Positions 1 to 7,132 of a stretch of 21,646 bases of DNA are shown piece by piece. Numbering within the stretch: position 1 is the stretch's first letter; every line of letters begins with the position of its first letter. The notes beneath the pieces are model-generated. The model had not been told where the DNA came from, did no database searches, and saw only the letters and a list, made by a program, of their open reading frames with translations. Position numbers and translations under genes: made by a program. The stretch comes from JAIBBG01 sp043748015 (lineage in GTDB: Bacteria; Bacteroidota; Bacteroidia; Flavobacteriales_D; Sanyastnellaceae): contig JAYTOA010000103.1 in the NCBI GenBank assembly GCA_043748015.1, positions 1 to 21,646 on the forward strand, given 5' to 3'.

Positions 1-825
1 GCATCATCATGCGCGACAAAAATCTCCACGTCCGCACTGATTCAAGAGGCTGACAGTGTAAGAGTGACGCTCATGCGCAAGGAAAGTGAAGTATCCGGCA
101 ACTTCTTTCAGTTGCGGATTTTCCATCAGGATTTAATGCAAGTGACCACGCAACCTGAAGCGGCGCTATACAAAGAACTCGATAGCATCTTCTACGCGAT
201 AAAACAATCGGCGGATAAAGTGATTGTTCCAAGATTAAAGTATGACAGCACTTACTATGAGATAAAATCAATTTGCGCCGGCAAGAAAAAAAAGAAACTC
301 TCAGCGAAAGACGAAGAGACAGTTGAACAAATGCATTCGCTTCAAAAGTCGCTTCCGGTGCAGCAAGCAGCGCAATCTGAAAAATACTACGAGCACAGAA
401 ATAGTTATGATTCCGTTGTCAACGCAAACAACATCCGACGCATTGGACTTCCGGAATACACGATTCTCATAGATAAAGCCGTTACACAATGGCAAGACAC
501 TTTGATGGAAATTGGTCGGCTATTGGCAAGACAAAAAGCAGATCTAAAGACGCGGTTTCCATCTCAAAAGGGAGCTGATTTCTTCGCAGCATATCAACCT
601 GTAAGTGAATTCGAATTAAAATTCAAAGGCTTCGAATCAATGATGTCACAACTTCAAAATTCTCTCTCGAGATTTGAAGAAGGCAACAAACAAGACTTCT
701 TCTATTTCGGCCCGCTCATTCGGCCGCGCATGGAGGCGCAGGCAACAGAAAACATCATTGGTTCAATGGCCCTTTCAATGCAGGAATTCAGAGAGATGGA
801 CAGAACGTTTTGGAATGGGAAGTGA
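1..825 (+). CDS. Partial lipoprotein of unknown function (5' end outside window)
   Basis: The reading frame is open from base 1, so the gene starts upstream; the GTG at 64 is not needed as a start. The first visible residues read ASSC followed by ATKIST, which looks like the end of a lipoprotein signal peptide with the lipidated cysteine at codon 4. If so, about 270 mature residues are present, anchored to a membrane and facing the periplasm or cell surface. The body is charged, probably largely helical, with a lysine run (residues GKKKKK) near one third of its length and a C-terminal part rich in Phe, Glu and Gln. I recognise no domain or catalytic motif. It ends convergently with the phoH-like gene. 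The coding frame is secure; function is unknown. Confidence 0.75.
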   Translation, partial: ASSCATKISTSALIQEADSVRVTLMRKESEVSGNFFQLRIFHQDLMQVTTQPEAALYKELDSIFYAIKQSADKVIVPRLKYDSTYYEIKSICAGKKKKKLSAKDEETVEQMHSLQKSLPVQQAAQSEKYYEHRNSYDSVVNANNIRRIGLPEYTILIDKAVTQWQDTLMEIGRLLARQKADLKTRFPSQKGADFFAAYQPVSEFELKFKGFESMMSQLQNSLSRFEEGNKQDFFYFGPLIRPRMEAQATENIIGSMALSMQEFREMDRTFWNGK

Positions 826-870
826 GTTCACGCCTTGTTTCAAAGAGTGGCGTTTCTCGCGGAGGGTTTC

Positions 871-900
871 ACGCAGATTTGCAGGGATTTGAGCAGATTT
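871..900. repeat. Period-10 degenerate repeat
   Basis: Three consecutive ten-base units read ACGCAGATTT, GCAGGGATTT and GAGCAGATTT. The word GCAGATTT recurs exactly 20 bases apart (873 and 893). It lies in the space between two convergent genes and no coding function is visible. Confidence 0.5.
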
Positions 901-978
901 AGGTCGAAGAACTTAAATGCATTGAAAATGCTATTAGAATTTGATTGTTAAGCGAAACACAGACCGCCTTCATCCCTC

Positions 979-1040
979 AAATCGCAAATCAAAAATCGCC
1001 AATTCACCAAATCTCTAATTCATCAAATCATCAAATGAAT
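979..1040. repeat. Heptad/octad microsatellite between convergent genes
   Basis: Eight back-to-back units start with AAATC or AATTC: AAATCGC, AAATCAA, AAATCGCC, AATTCACC, AAATCTCT, AATTCATC, AAATCATC, AAATGAAT. The period is 7 for two units, then 8. The array runs into the last base of the phoH-like stop codon. It is AT-rich, has no hairpin and does not look like a terminator. Confidence 0.65.
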
Positions 1041-1981
1041 TATTTCTTCTCAAAAGCATCAATAATCCGCTTCACTAGTTTATGACGAACGACATCCGCT
1101 CCGGTGAGTTCAATGATGGCAATTCCTTCAACACCTCGAAGTAAATCCACTGATCGCAACAACCCACTGAGTTGGTGGTTGGGAAGATCGACCTGTGTAG
1201 CGTCGCCCGTGATGATGAACTTTGCGTCACGACCCATACGTGTGAGAAACATCTTCATCTGATTCACCGTTGCGTTTTGCGCTTCATCGAGAATGACGAA
1301 TGCTTTGTCCAATGTGCGGCCGCGCATGAATGCGAGCGGTGCAATTTCAATTACATTTTTCTCAATGTAATCTGCGAGCTTTTCATAGGGTATCATGTCC
1401 ATCAATGCATCATACAATGGCTGCATATATGGATCGAGTTTTTCTTTTAAATCACCGGGAAGAAAACCGAGATTTTCGCCCGCTTCCACAGCAGGACGCG
1501 TAAGCACAATGCGCTTCACTTGCTTTTCTTTCAACGCTCGCACGGCAAGCGCCACCGCAGTATAAGTTTTTCCGGAACCGGCAGGACCAACAGCGAACAC
1601 CATGTCATTGTCGTCAATGGCGGAAACCATCCTTTTTTGATTGAGCGTGCGCGCAGTGATCTTGTTGCCATCGGTTCCGAAAACCAAAACGCCATCACCA
1701 CTCGTGAAGTGCGGAGATCTGTCTTCGGGATGTCCATCCAGAATATTCTCTATTGTGTTAAGAGGAAGGGAATTGTATTTTCCCTGATGTGCGAAGAGTT
1801 GTTCGAGAACCAATTCGAAACGATCGATCTCTTCTTCGTCGCCATTCACTTTGATGTGACTGCCACGAGCGACAATCTTCAATTTTGGAAAACGGCTTTG
1901 TACAAGTTTAAATTTTGTATTGGTTGCACCGAAAAATTCCAATGGATCGATTTCGGGAAGGATGATTTCTTTTTCTATCAA
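1040..1981 (-). CDS. PhoH family ATPase
   Basis: A 313-residue cytoplasmic P-loop ATPase of the PhoH family, whose members bind ATP and are linked to RNA metabolism and phosphate or stress responses; the exact substrate is not known. An N-terminal KH-like part (about residues 1-100, with PKLKIVARG near 32-40) precedes the ATPase domain. Walker A is GPAGSGKT at 132-139 and Walker B is FVILDEAQN at 228-236. Motifs TRPAVEAGENLGFLPGD (161-177) and ITGDATQVDLP (257-267) are typical of the family, and the length is normal. No in-frame ATG precedes the conserved N-terminus, so the TTG at 1981 is the best start; it gives MIEKEIILPE, and AAGG lies about ten bases before it. It is convergent with the lipoprotein gene. 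The family call is firm, the physiological role is not. Confidence 0.93.
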   Translation of the reverse strand: MIEKEIILPEIDPLEFFGATNTKFKLVQSRFPKLKIVARGSHIKVNGDEEEIDRFELVLEQLFAHQGKYNSLPLNTIENILDGHPEDRSPHFTSGDGVLVFGTDGNKITARTLNQKRMVSAIDDNDMVFAVGPAGSGKTYTAVALAVRALKEKQVKRIVLTRPAVEAGENLGFLPGDLKEKLDPYMQPLYDALMDMIPYEKLADYIEKNVIEIAPLAFMRGRTLDKAFVILDEAQNATVNQMKMFLTRMGRDAKFIITGDATQVDLPNHQLSGLLRSVDLLRGVEGIAIIELTGADVVRHKLVKRIIDAFEKK

Positions 1982-2469
1982 GAGTTTTCGCCTTATTAAT
2001 GATTATACGATGCTAAAATACGTGGTACTCATCTCATCTAACGATGAGCGGAGCGAAATAGTTCCTGGTTCCTAGTTGCGCGAAATTCAATATTCAGATC
2101 AATCCGGGAATTTGCATGAGGGTGTCATAGGAACCATGGCTATCGTTTGTTCCTAGTTCCATAGTTCCGCTAGATGCTTTCTTTTAAGCGAATAACCCAT
2201 TTGCACTTGCAGCAATAACCAACACACTTTAGGAATCATGAACTAATCCACATTTTGGTTTAGGAAATACGATCACGCAAAAAATTTTCATCATGTCCCA
2301 GAAATAAACTCCTAGCGAACCAGGAACTAACCAGCATTTAGTTATTGAAAGTTGTCCACGACAAATTCTCGCATCAGTATCTGTCCCACCTTCCGCGAAC
2401 CAGGAACGAATGTCAACTCAGGTTCAATAAATGGTTGAAAAAAATTTATGAGCCCTGTCCTATGGAAAA
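1982..2469. other. Gene-free stretch between phoH-like and SAM-adenosyltransferase genes
   Basis: This 488-base stretch shows no convincing gene on either strand. It should hold the promoters of both divergent neighbours. A perfect six-base inverted repeat, CTCATC-taac-GATGAG, lies at 2033-2048, about 50 bases before the phoH-like start. On the minus strand TATTTTAG (plus 2013-2020) matches 7 of 8 positions of the Bacteroidota -7 box TAnnTTTG, but only GTTAG stands at the -33 position, so this promoter is weakly supported. The rest is dominated by GTTCC/GGAAC words listed separately. Confidence 0.5.
2061..2407. repeat. Cluster of GTTCCTR / GGAACYA heptad words
   Basis: GTTCC starts at 2061, 2068, 2149, 2156 and 2164, several of them exactly seven or eight bases apart, and GGAAC at 2130, 2323 and 2403. 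GTTCCTGGTTC (2061-2071) is the exact reverse complement of GAACCAGGAAC, which occurs twice (2317-2327 and 2397-2407); those two copies share 13 bases, GCGAACCAGGAAC. TAGGAAC (2128-2134) and GTTCCTA (2149-2155) could form a small hairpin. The words lie mostly in one orientation in the left half and the other in the right half. Confidence 0.6.
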
Positions 2470-3381
2470 GTGGAATGCAATTTCCGAACGTGTCCTGCAT
2501 TCTCCTTTACATTCGGAATTCAGGCCATAGCCAAAACAACCATAAAGAAGCCATTGGGAATCATCACTTTGACATCAGATCTGGGACTGCGCGACCATTA
2601 TGTTGCGGCAGTGAAGGCGGCGCTATATACGCAGGCTCCGCAGACTACCATCGTCGACATTTCGCATCAGGTGAGTTCGTTTGACATCAATTCCGCGGCC
2701 TTCTTAGTGCGCAGTGTCTGGCATCAATTTCCGTTGGGAACTGTGCACGTGATTGGTATCAATCCTGAGTTCAATGCTCAACAATCACATCTTGTCATTC
2801 AATATTCGGGACACTATTTTATCTCAGCAGACAATGGCATTTTCGCATTGCTTTTCGATAGCGAGCCTGAAGACATTTACGAAATCAATATTCCCCAGGG
2901 CAATGATTGGAAATTTCCAATGAAGGGAGTTTTTTCCACTGCGGCGGCGCATTTGTCGAAAGGTGGGGCGCCGGAATTTCTCGGTAAACGCACAGATGCA
3001 TTCCAACATGCTTTCACCCCCGGCATAGTGATAGAAGAGGATTTGTTGAAAGGAAGAGTCGAGTATATCGACCATTATGGCAACGTTTATACAAATATTT
3101 CTCGACAGCTGTTCGAAAGTGCCGTAAGAAAGCGGATGTTTGCCATACAGTTTAAGAGTGCCGGGTTTGCTATTTCGAAAATCAGTGATTACTATACTGA
3201 TGTGCTGGAAGGTGAGCGACTTGCCATGTGGGCTTCTAATGATTTGCTGATGATTGCCATACACGGCGGAGCCAGCAACCATGGTGGAGGCGCCTCAGAT
3301 CTCTTTGGATTGCAAATCGACGATATGATCAGAATCGAATTTTATGGTAACACGAATAGTGAAAATGACGTTGCGGAGTGA
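2470..3381 (+). CDS. SAM hydroxide adenosyltransferase family protein (DUF62 / SAM_adeno_trans)
   Basis: The protein belongs to the family that uses water or hydroxide to split S-adenosylmethionine into adenosine and methionine, related to the SAM-dependent halogenases. Family blocks are visible in order: TLTSDLGLRDHYVAAVKAAL (33-52) at the N-terminus with the conserved Asp and Arg, VDISHQVSSFDINSAAFLV (62-80), FPLGTVHVIGINPEF (87-101), SADNGIFALLF (119-129), and YIDHYGNVYTNI (199-210) opening the C-terminal barrel. The domain begins only about 30 residues after the GTG at 2470; an in-frame TTG at 2554 is an alternative start and no ATG fits, so the first 28 codons are doubtful. The 3' end overlaps the next gene by 38 bases, implying co-transcription. 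Family call firm, start uncertain, cellular role unknown. Confidence 0.9.
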   Translation: MECNFRTCPAFSFTFGIQAIAKTTIKKPLGIITLTSDLGLRDHYVAAVKAALYTQAPQTTIVDISHQVSSFDINSAAFLVRSVWHQFPLGTVHVIGINPEFNAQQSHLVIQYSGHYFISADNGIFALLFDSEPEDIYEINIPQGNDWKFPMKGVFSTAAAHLSKGGAPEFLGKRTDAFQHAFTPGIVIEEDLLKGRVEYIDHYGNVYTNISRQLFESAVRKRMFAIQFKSAGFAISKISDYYTDVLEGERLAMWASNDLLMIAIHGGASNHGGGASDLFGLQIDDMIRIEFYGNTNSENDVAE

Positions 3382-3637
3382 ATTCATTGAAGAATTCCTC
3401 AACATTTTTGAGAAGTACAAGCAACAAATCCGCAATGCAAAAGGATGCTCACACCTTGCTCTACTTAGAGATCATGAAGAACGATATGTCTTCTTCACTT
3501 ATAGCAAATGGGAAAACGAAAAGTTTCTAGATGACTATAGATACTCTGATACTTTCGCTACAGTATGGCCACTTGTGAAAGTGATGTTTGGCGCGCCTGC
3601 TGAAGCATGGACGGTGGATGAACTCCTCGAGTTGTAA
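3344..3637 (+). CDS. Antibiotic biosynthesis monooxygenase (ABM) domain protein
   Basis: A 97-residue protein with the dimeric ferredoxin-like ABM fold: beta start MVTRIVKMTL, helix EFIEEFLNIFEKYKQQIR, then GCSHLALLRD and YVFFTYSKWENEKFLDDYR, ending with PAEAWTVDE. It is the size of a single ABM domain. Relatives include small cofactor-free monooxygenases and heme- or quinone-handling enzymes, but most are uncharacterised and no substrate can be named. The ATG at 3344 is preferred over the internal ATG at 3365 because the first beta strand is otherwise lost. It starts 38 bases inside the upstream SAM adenosyltransferase gene, which suggests translational coupling. Confidence 0.88.
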   Translation: MVTRIVKMTLRSEFIEEFLNIFEKYKQQIRNAKGCSHLALLRDHEERYVFFTYSKWENEKFLDDYRYSDTFATVWPLVKVMFGAPAEAWTVDELLEL

Positions 3638-3692
3638 CGCGGTCTGCGAGAGTATAAATCGGAGTTTATGCTCAGGGCAGCTTTTAATTAAT

Positions 3693-3716
3693 AATTATTA
3701 ATTATTAATTATTAAA
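3693..3716. repeat. Heptad repeat AATTATT x3
   Basis: Three perfect tandem copies of AATTATT (3693-3713) followed by AAA. It is the first of two seven-base repeats in the gap between the ABM gene and gldF. Confidence 0.75.
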
Positions 3717-3753
3717 TGTGTGAAGGGCAGTTAGAAGAAGTGTAAGGAGTTTG

Positions 3754-3781
3754 TAATTCCTAATCCCTAATTCCTAACCCC
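3754..3781. repeat. Heptad repeat TAAYYCC x4
   Basis: Four consecutive heptads read TAATTCC, TAATCCC, TAATTCC and TAACCCC. The period is exactly seven, the same as the neighbouring AATTATT array, with different sequence. The array lies 58 bases before the preferred gldF start. Confidence 0.7.
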
Positions 3782-3839
3782 AATTGAAAGTGAAATAATT
3801 AATTAAAGTCGCGTGAAACACCGCGCGAGATGTATAGAT

Positions 3840-4571
3840 ATGCTGGCATTGCTTTCTAAAGAAATACGCACCTTTCTCAGTTCGCTGATTGGTTATGTGG
3901 TGATATGTGTTTTCCTACTTATTACAGGTTTGTTCATGTGGATCTTTCAAGGAGATTTCAATGTGATGGATATGGGATACGCGAGTATCGATACGCTATT
4001 CTTTATCTCGCCTTGGGTGTTTATGTTTCTTATTCCGGCGGTAACGATGCGTTCTTTCGCTGAAGAAAAAAGAGCCGGAACGATTGAATTACTTTTCACA
4101 AAACCACTTACAGATTTACAAATCATATTAGCAAAATATTTCGCAGGATTGCTTCTTGTTATCATTGCATTGTTTCCAACATTGCTCTATTACCTCACTG
4201 TTTATTTAATGGGAAGTCCGGTTGGAAACATTGATAGTGGCGGAACGTGGGGCTCATACATTGGACTGTTGCTGCTGGCATCAGGTTATCTGGCCATTGG
4301 AATTTTCGCATCGAGTATCACCAACAATCAGATCGTTTCTTTTCTTGTGGCAGCAATGCTCTGCTTCTTCATGTACACCGGATTTCAATCACTCGCGTCA
4401 TTCGATCTCTTCGGATCCTTTGATGATTTCATCATGAAACTCGGTATGCAGGATCACTATGCTTCACTCAGTCTTGGCTTGATCGACTCGCGTGATGTCG
4501 TTTACTTCCTTGCGTTGATTGCGGTTTTTATTCTGCTGACGAAGACTGTTCTCAACTCGAGACGGTGGTAA
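3840..4571 (+). CDS. gldF: Gliding motility ABC transporter permease GldF
   Basis: A 243-residue inner-membrane permease. GldF is thought to form an ABC transporter with GldA (ATPase) and GldG that supports gliding in Bacteroidota; its cargo is unknown. The frame opens with KEIRTFLSSLIGYVVICVF (7-25) as the first membrane helix, followed by ISPWVFMFLIPAVTMRSFAE and the cytoplasmic ABC-2-type motif EEKRAGTIELLFTKPL (75-90), then four more hydrophobic segments; about six in total. Length and start motif match the family when the ATG at 3840 is used; the GTG at 3813 would add nine unlikely residues (MKHRARCID). The usual partner gldG does not follow: the next gene is purC on the other strand. 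Confidence 0.92.
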   Translation: MLALLSKEIRTFLSSLIGYVVICVFLLITGLFMWIFQGDFNVMDMGYASIDTLFFISPWVFMFLIPAVTMRSFAEEKRAGTIELLFTKPLTDLQIILAKYFAGLLLVIIALFPTLLYYLTVYLMGSPVGNIDSGGTWGSYIGLLLLASGYLAIGIFASSITNNQIVSFLVAAMLCFFMYTGFQSLASFDLFGSFDDFIMKLGMQDHYASLSLGLIDSRDVVYFLALIAVFILLTKTVLNSRRW

Positions 4572-4574
4572 TTT

Positions 4575-4591
4575 TCACACAAGAAATGTGA
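4575..4591. terminator. Weak hairpin between convergent gldF and purC
   Basis: TCACA (4575-4579) and TGTGA (4587-4591) form a five-base stem flanked by T-rich sequence on both sides, just after the gldF stop and before the purC stop on the other strand. It could act in both directions, but the stem is short and AT-rich. Confidence 0.3.
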
Positions 4592-4592
4592 T

Positions 4593-5561
4593 TTAATTTT
4601 CGCTTAAGTATTTCAGAATGTTCCGTTCAATGCGATCTTCTGCATCCGAATAATCCTGTCTCACGAATTTTTCCCCTGTGACCATCTCGTACAATTCAAT
4701 GTAACGGTCAGAAACAGAAAGCACAAACTCATCCGTCATTATTGGAACAGTCTGACCTTCTTTGCCCATGAAATGATTTTCAATCAACCACTCGCGCACA
4801 AACTCTTTGCTGAGTTGCTTTTGCTGCTCGCCCCTCGCCTGCCGCTCTTCATAGCCTTCACTGAAAAAATAGCGCGATGAATCCGGCGTGTGAATTTCAT
4901 CCATCAATAAAATTTCTTTGCCGCGTTTTCCAAATTCATATTTGGTATCCACGAGGATGAGTCCGCGCGATTTTGCGATAGCGGTTCCTCGCTCAAATAA
5001 TTTTCGTGTGTAATCTTCAATGATCGTATAATCCTTCTCGCTCACAATTTCCTGCGAGATAATTTCTTCGCGGGAAATGTCTTCATCATGACCTTCAGAA
5101 GCTTTTGTAGAAGGCGTGATGATGGGTAAAGGAAGACGATCATGCTCTTTCAATCCTTCAGGAAGCGCCACGCCGCAAAGCATTCTCGCGCCACTTTTAT
5201 ACGTGCGCCACGCGTGTCCGGTGAGATATCCGCGAATCACCATTTCTACTTTGAATGGTTCGCAACGATGACCAATTGTAACGTTGGAATCCGGTGAAGC
5301 AAGCTTCCAATTGGGAACAACGTCGGCCGTTGCATCCAACATGTGTTCAGCAATCTGATTGAGTACTTGTCCTTTGAAAGGAATAGCGCGCGGAAGAACA
5401 ACATCGAATGCGGAAATTCTATCGCTTGCAACCATTACCAAAAGATCTTTTCCAATGGAATAAACGTCGCGCACTTTGCCGTGATAATACTTCGTCTGAT
5501 TAGGCAAGACAAATCGTGTTTCAAAAAGTGCGTTCAAAGATTTGGTAGTTGAATCCGTCAT
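4593..5561 (-). CDS. purC: Phosphoribosylaminoimidazole-succinocarboxamide synthase (SAICAR synthetase)
   Basis: This enzyme joins CAIR and aspartate using ATP to make SAICAR in de novo purine synthesis, in the cytoplasm. Visible family blocks in the 322-residue form: YYHGKVRDVY (25-34), ASDRISAFDVVLPRAIPFKG (45-64), VEMVIRGYLTGHAWRTYKSG (105-124), LILVDTKYEFGKRGKEILLMDEIHTPDSSRYF (from 201), and SDRYIELYEMVTGEKF near the end. It is of the longer type (over 300 residues) rather than the roughly 240-residue enterobacterial type. The ATG at 5561 is chosen; the frame extends to a TTG at 5600, but the extra 13 residues are not family-like. The start lies 44 bases after the ffh stop on the same strand, so the two genes are probably co-transcribed. 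Confidence 0.95.
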   Translation of the reverse strand: MTDSTTKSLNALFETRFVLPNQTKYYHGKVRDVYSIGKDLLVMVASDRISAFDVVLPRAIPFKGQVLNQIAEHMLDATADVVPNWKLASPDSNVTIGHRCEPFKVEMVIRGYLTGHAWRTYKSGARMLCGVALPEGLKEHDRLPLPIITPSTKASEGHDEDISREEIISQEIVSEKDYTIIEDYTRKLFERGTAIAKSRGLILVDTKYEFGKRGKEILLMDEIHTPDSSRYFFSEGYEERQARGEQQKQLSKEFVREWLIENHFMGKEGQTVPIMTDEFVLSVSDRYIELYEMVTGEKFVRQDYSDAEDRIERNILKYLSEN

Positions 5562-5605
5562 TGATTGAAATTTTGAATTGAATGAAACACTCGTTCGCAA
5601 AAAAA

Positions 5606-6952
5606 CTATCCCATCTGACCGGGACGCATGCCTTTCATCTGTTTCATCATCTGCATCATCTGCGTCTTATTGGTCATCATCTTCATCATTTGCTTGGTCT
5701 GATCAAACTGCTTCATGAGTTTGTTCACTTCTTCGATAGTTCTTCCCGAACCTTTTGCGATACGCTGTTTGCGAACGCCATTGAGTAACGAAGGATTCGA
5801 TCTTTCTTTTGGTGTCATACTTTGAATGATGGCTTCTATGTATTTGAAAGCATCATCATTGATCTCCACATCTTTCATCGCCTTCCCCACTCCGGGAATC
5901 ATTCCCATGAGATCTTTCATGCTTCCCATTTTCTTGATCTGTCCTATCTGCTCGAGAAAGTCGTTGAAGTCGAATTGATCGCGCTTGATTCTTTTTTCGA
6001 GACGCTTTGCTTGCTCTTCGTCAAACTGCTCCTGCGCTTTCTCCACGAGTGAGATCACGTCGCCCATGCCGAGAATTCTGCTCGCCATACGCTCGGGATA
6101 AAACACATCGAGCGCATCCATCTTCTCGCCGGTACCAACAAACTTGATCGGCTTGTTGACTTCACTCTTAATCGAAAGTGCCGCTCCACCGCGTGTATCA
6201 CCATCAAGTTTTGTCAGAACAACTCCGTCGAAATTCAATCTTTCATTGAATGCCTTCGCAGTATTCACTGCGTCCTGCCCCGTCATGGCATCCACCACAA
6301 ACAGAATCTCCGTTGGCTTGATAGCGTTGCGGACATCCTGAATCTCCTTCATCATCTCTTCGTCGATTGCAAGACGTCCTGCAGTATCGACAATGACAAC
6401 ATTGTATCCATTCTGCTTCGCATGATTCATTGCATTGGTTGCAATAGACACTGCGTTTTTATTTTCTCTTTCGGAATAGACGTCCACTCCGATGCCTTCA
6501 CCAACAACATGCAACTGATCGATGGCCGCCGGACGATAGATATCGCAAGCAACGAGCAATGGTTTCTTTCCCTTTTTGGTCTTGAGGTAATTCGCAAGTT
6601 TTCCTGAGAAAGTAGTCTTACCAGAACCTTGCAATCCGCTCATCAAAATCACACCCGGATTTCCTTGAATATTGATATCGGTAGAATCACCACCCATCAA
6701 ATTTTTCAATTCGTCATGGGTGATCTTCACCAGGAGTTCACCCGGCTTCACTGCTGTCAAAACATTCTGACCTAGTGCCTTTTCTTTTACCTTATCAGTA
6801 AACTCCTTTGCTGTCTTGAAATTGACGTCAGCATCAAGCAATGCTCTTCTGACTTCCTTCAGCGTTTCAGCGACGTTGATCTCGGAAATTTTTCCTTCAC
6901 CCTTCAGCACTTTGAACGCTCTGTCAAACTTCTCGGTTAGATTCTCAAACAT
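5606..6952 (-). CDS. ffh: Signal recognition particle protein Ffh
   Basis: The SRP54-type GTPase binds 4.5S RNA and signal sequences of emerging membrane and secretory proteins and delivers ribosomes to FtsY at the inner membrane. The 448 residues show an N domain (1-95), a G domain with G1 GLQGSGKTT (106-114), DIYRPAA (137-143), DTAGR (189-193) and TKLDGDTRGG (247-256), and an M domain from about 325 to the end. The M-domain tail is very methionine-rich (repeated MM and QMM, ending KGMRPGQMG), as expected for the signal-binding groove. Length is typical. The ATG at 6952 gives the normal N-terminus MFENLTEKF. It leads a likely ffh-purC operon and is divergent from the giant protease gene. Confidence 0.97.
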   Translation of the reverse strand: MFENLTEKFDRAFKVLKGEGKISEINVAETLKEVRRALLDADVNFKTAKEFTDKVKEKALGQNVLTAVKPGELLVKITHDELKNLMGGDSTDINIQGNPGVILMSGLQGSGKTTFSGKLANYLKTKKGKKPLLVACDIYRPAAIDQLHVVGEGIGVDVYSERENKNAVSIATNAMNHAKQNGYNVVIVDTAGRLAIDEEMMKEIQDVRNAIKPTEILFVVDAMTGQDAVNTAKAFNERLNFDGVVLTKLDGDTRGGAALSIKSEVNKPIKFVGTGEKMDALDVFYPERMASRILGMGDVISLVEKAQEQFDEEQAKRLEKRIKRDQFDFNDFLEQIGQIKKMGSMKDLMGMIPGVGKAMKDVEINDDAFKYIEAIIQSMTPKERSNPSLLNGVRKQRIAKGSGRTIEEVNKLMKQFDQTKQMMKMMTNKTQMMQMMKQMKGMRPGQMG

Positions 6953-6979
6953 GTTTTTCTCGACTAAAAAATTGGAGCG

Positions 6980-7011
6980 CGAATATACTTTATTCCAGAC
7001 ATTAGAGGCAA
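6980..7011 (-). promoter_or_regulatory. Candidate Bacteroidota-type promoter for ffh
   Basis: On the minus strand TATATTCG (plus 6980-6987) matches 7 of 8 positions of the TAnnTTTG -7 box, and a TTG (plus 7009-7011) lies 21 bases upstream in the -33 position. Transcription would begin roughly 20 bases before the ffh ATG. This rests on motif match only. Confidence 0.35.
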
Positions 7012-7117
7012 TGGAGCATCGCAGAACAGGAGCAATTCAGAGTCGATTGTGAGAGACGATGCGTGTTTATCCGAGCAGAAGCATTCTGAAATAGCAAGAA
7101 GTAATCAATGTTTTGTA

Positions 7118-7132
7118 ACCTTTTCAAAAGGT
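7118..7132. promoter_or_regulatory. Palindrome upstream of giant protease gene
   Basis: ACCTTTT-C-AAAAGGT is a perfect inverted repeat with seven-base arms around a single central base. Its short spacing suggests a dimeric regulator site more than an RNA hairpin. The role is inferred only from its position in a divergent promoter region. Confidence 0.35.

Noticed and set aside
674..892. 72-codon frame overlapping the end of the lipoprotein gene
   Set aside because: Frame-shifted shadow of the lipoprotein gene, extending through the period-10 repeat.
2345..2530. 61-codon frame starting with TTG in the heptad-rich gap
   Set aside because: It runs through repeat words and over the start of the SAM adenosyltransferase-family gene; no family features.
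3754..3781. Telomere-like TAACCCC heptads
   Set aside because: Four degenerate copies inside a chromosome-like gene context; no sign of a replicon end. Better seen as a heptad microsatellite.
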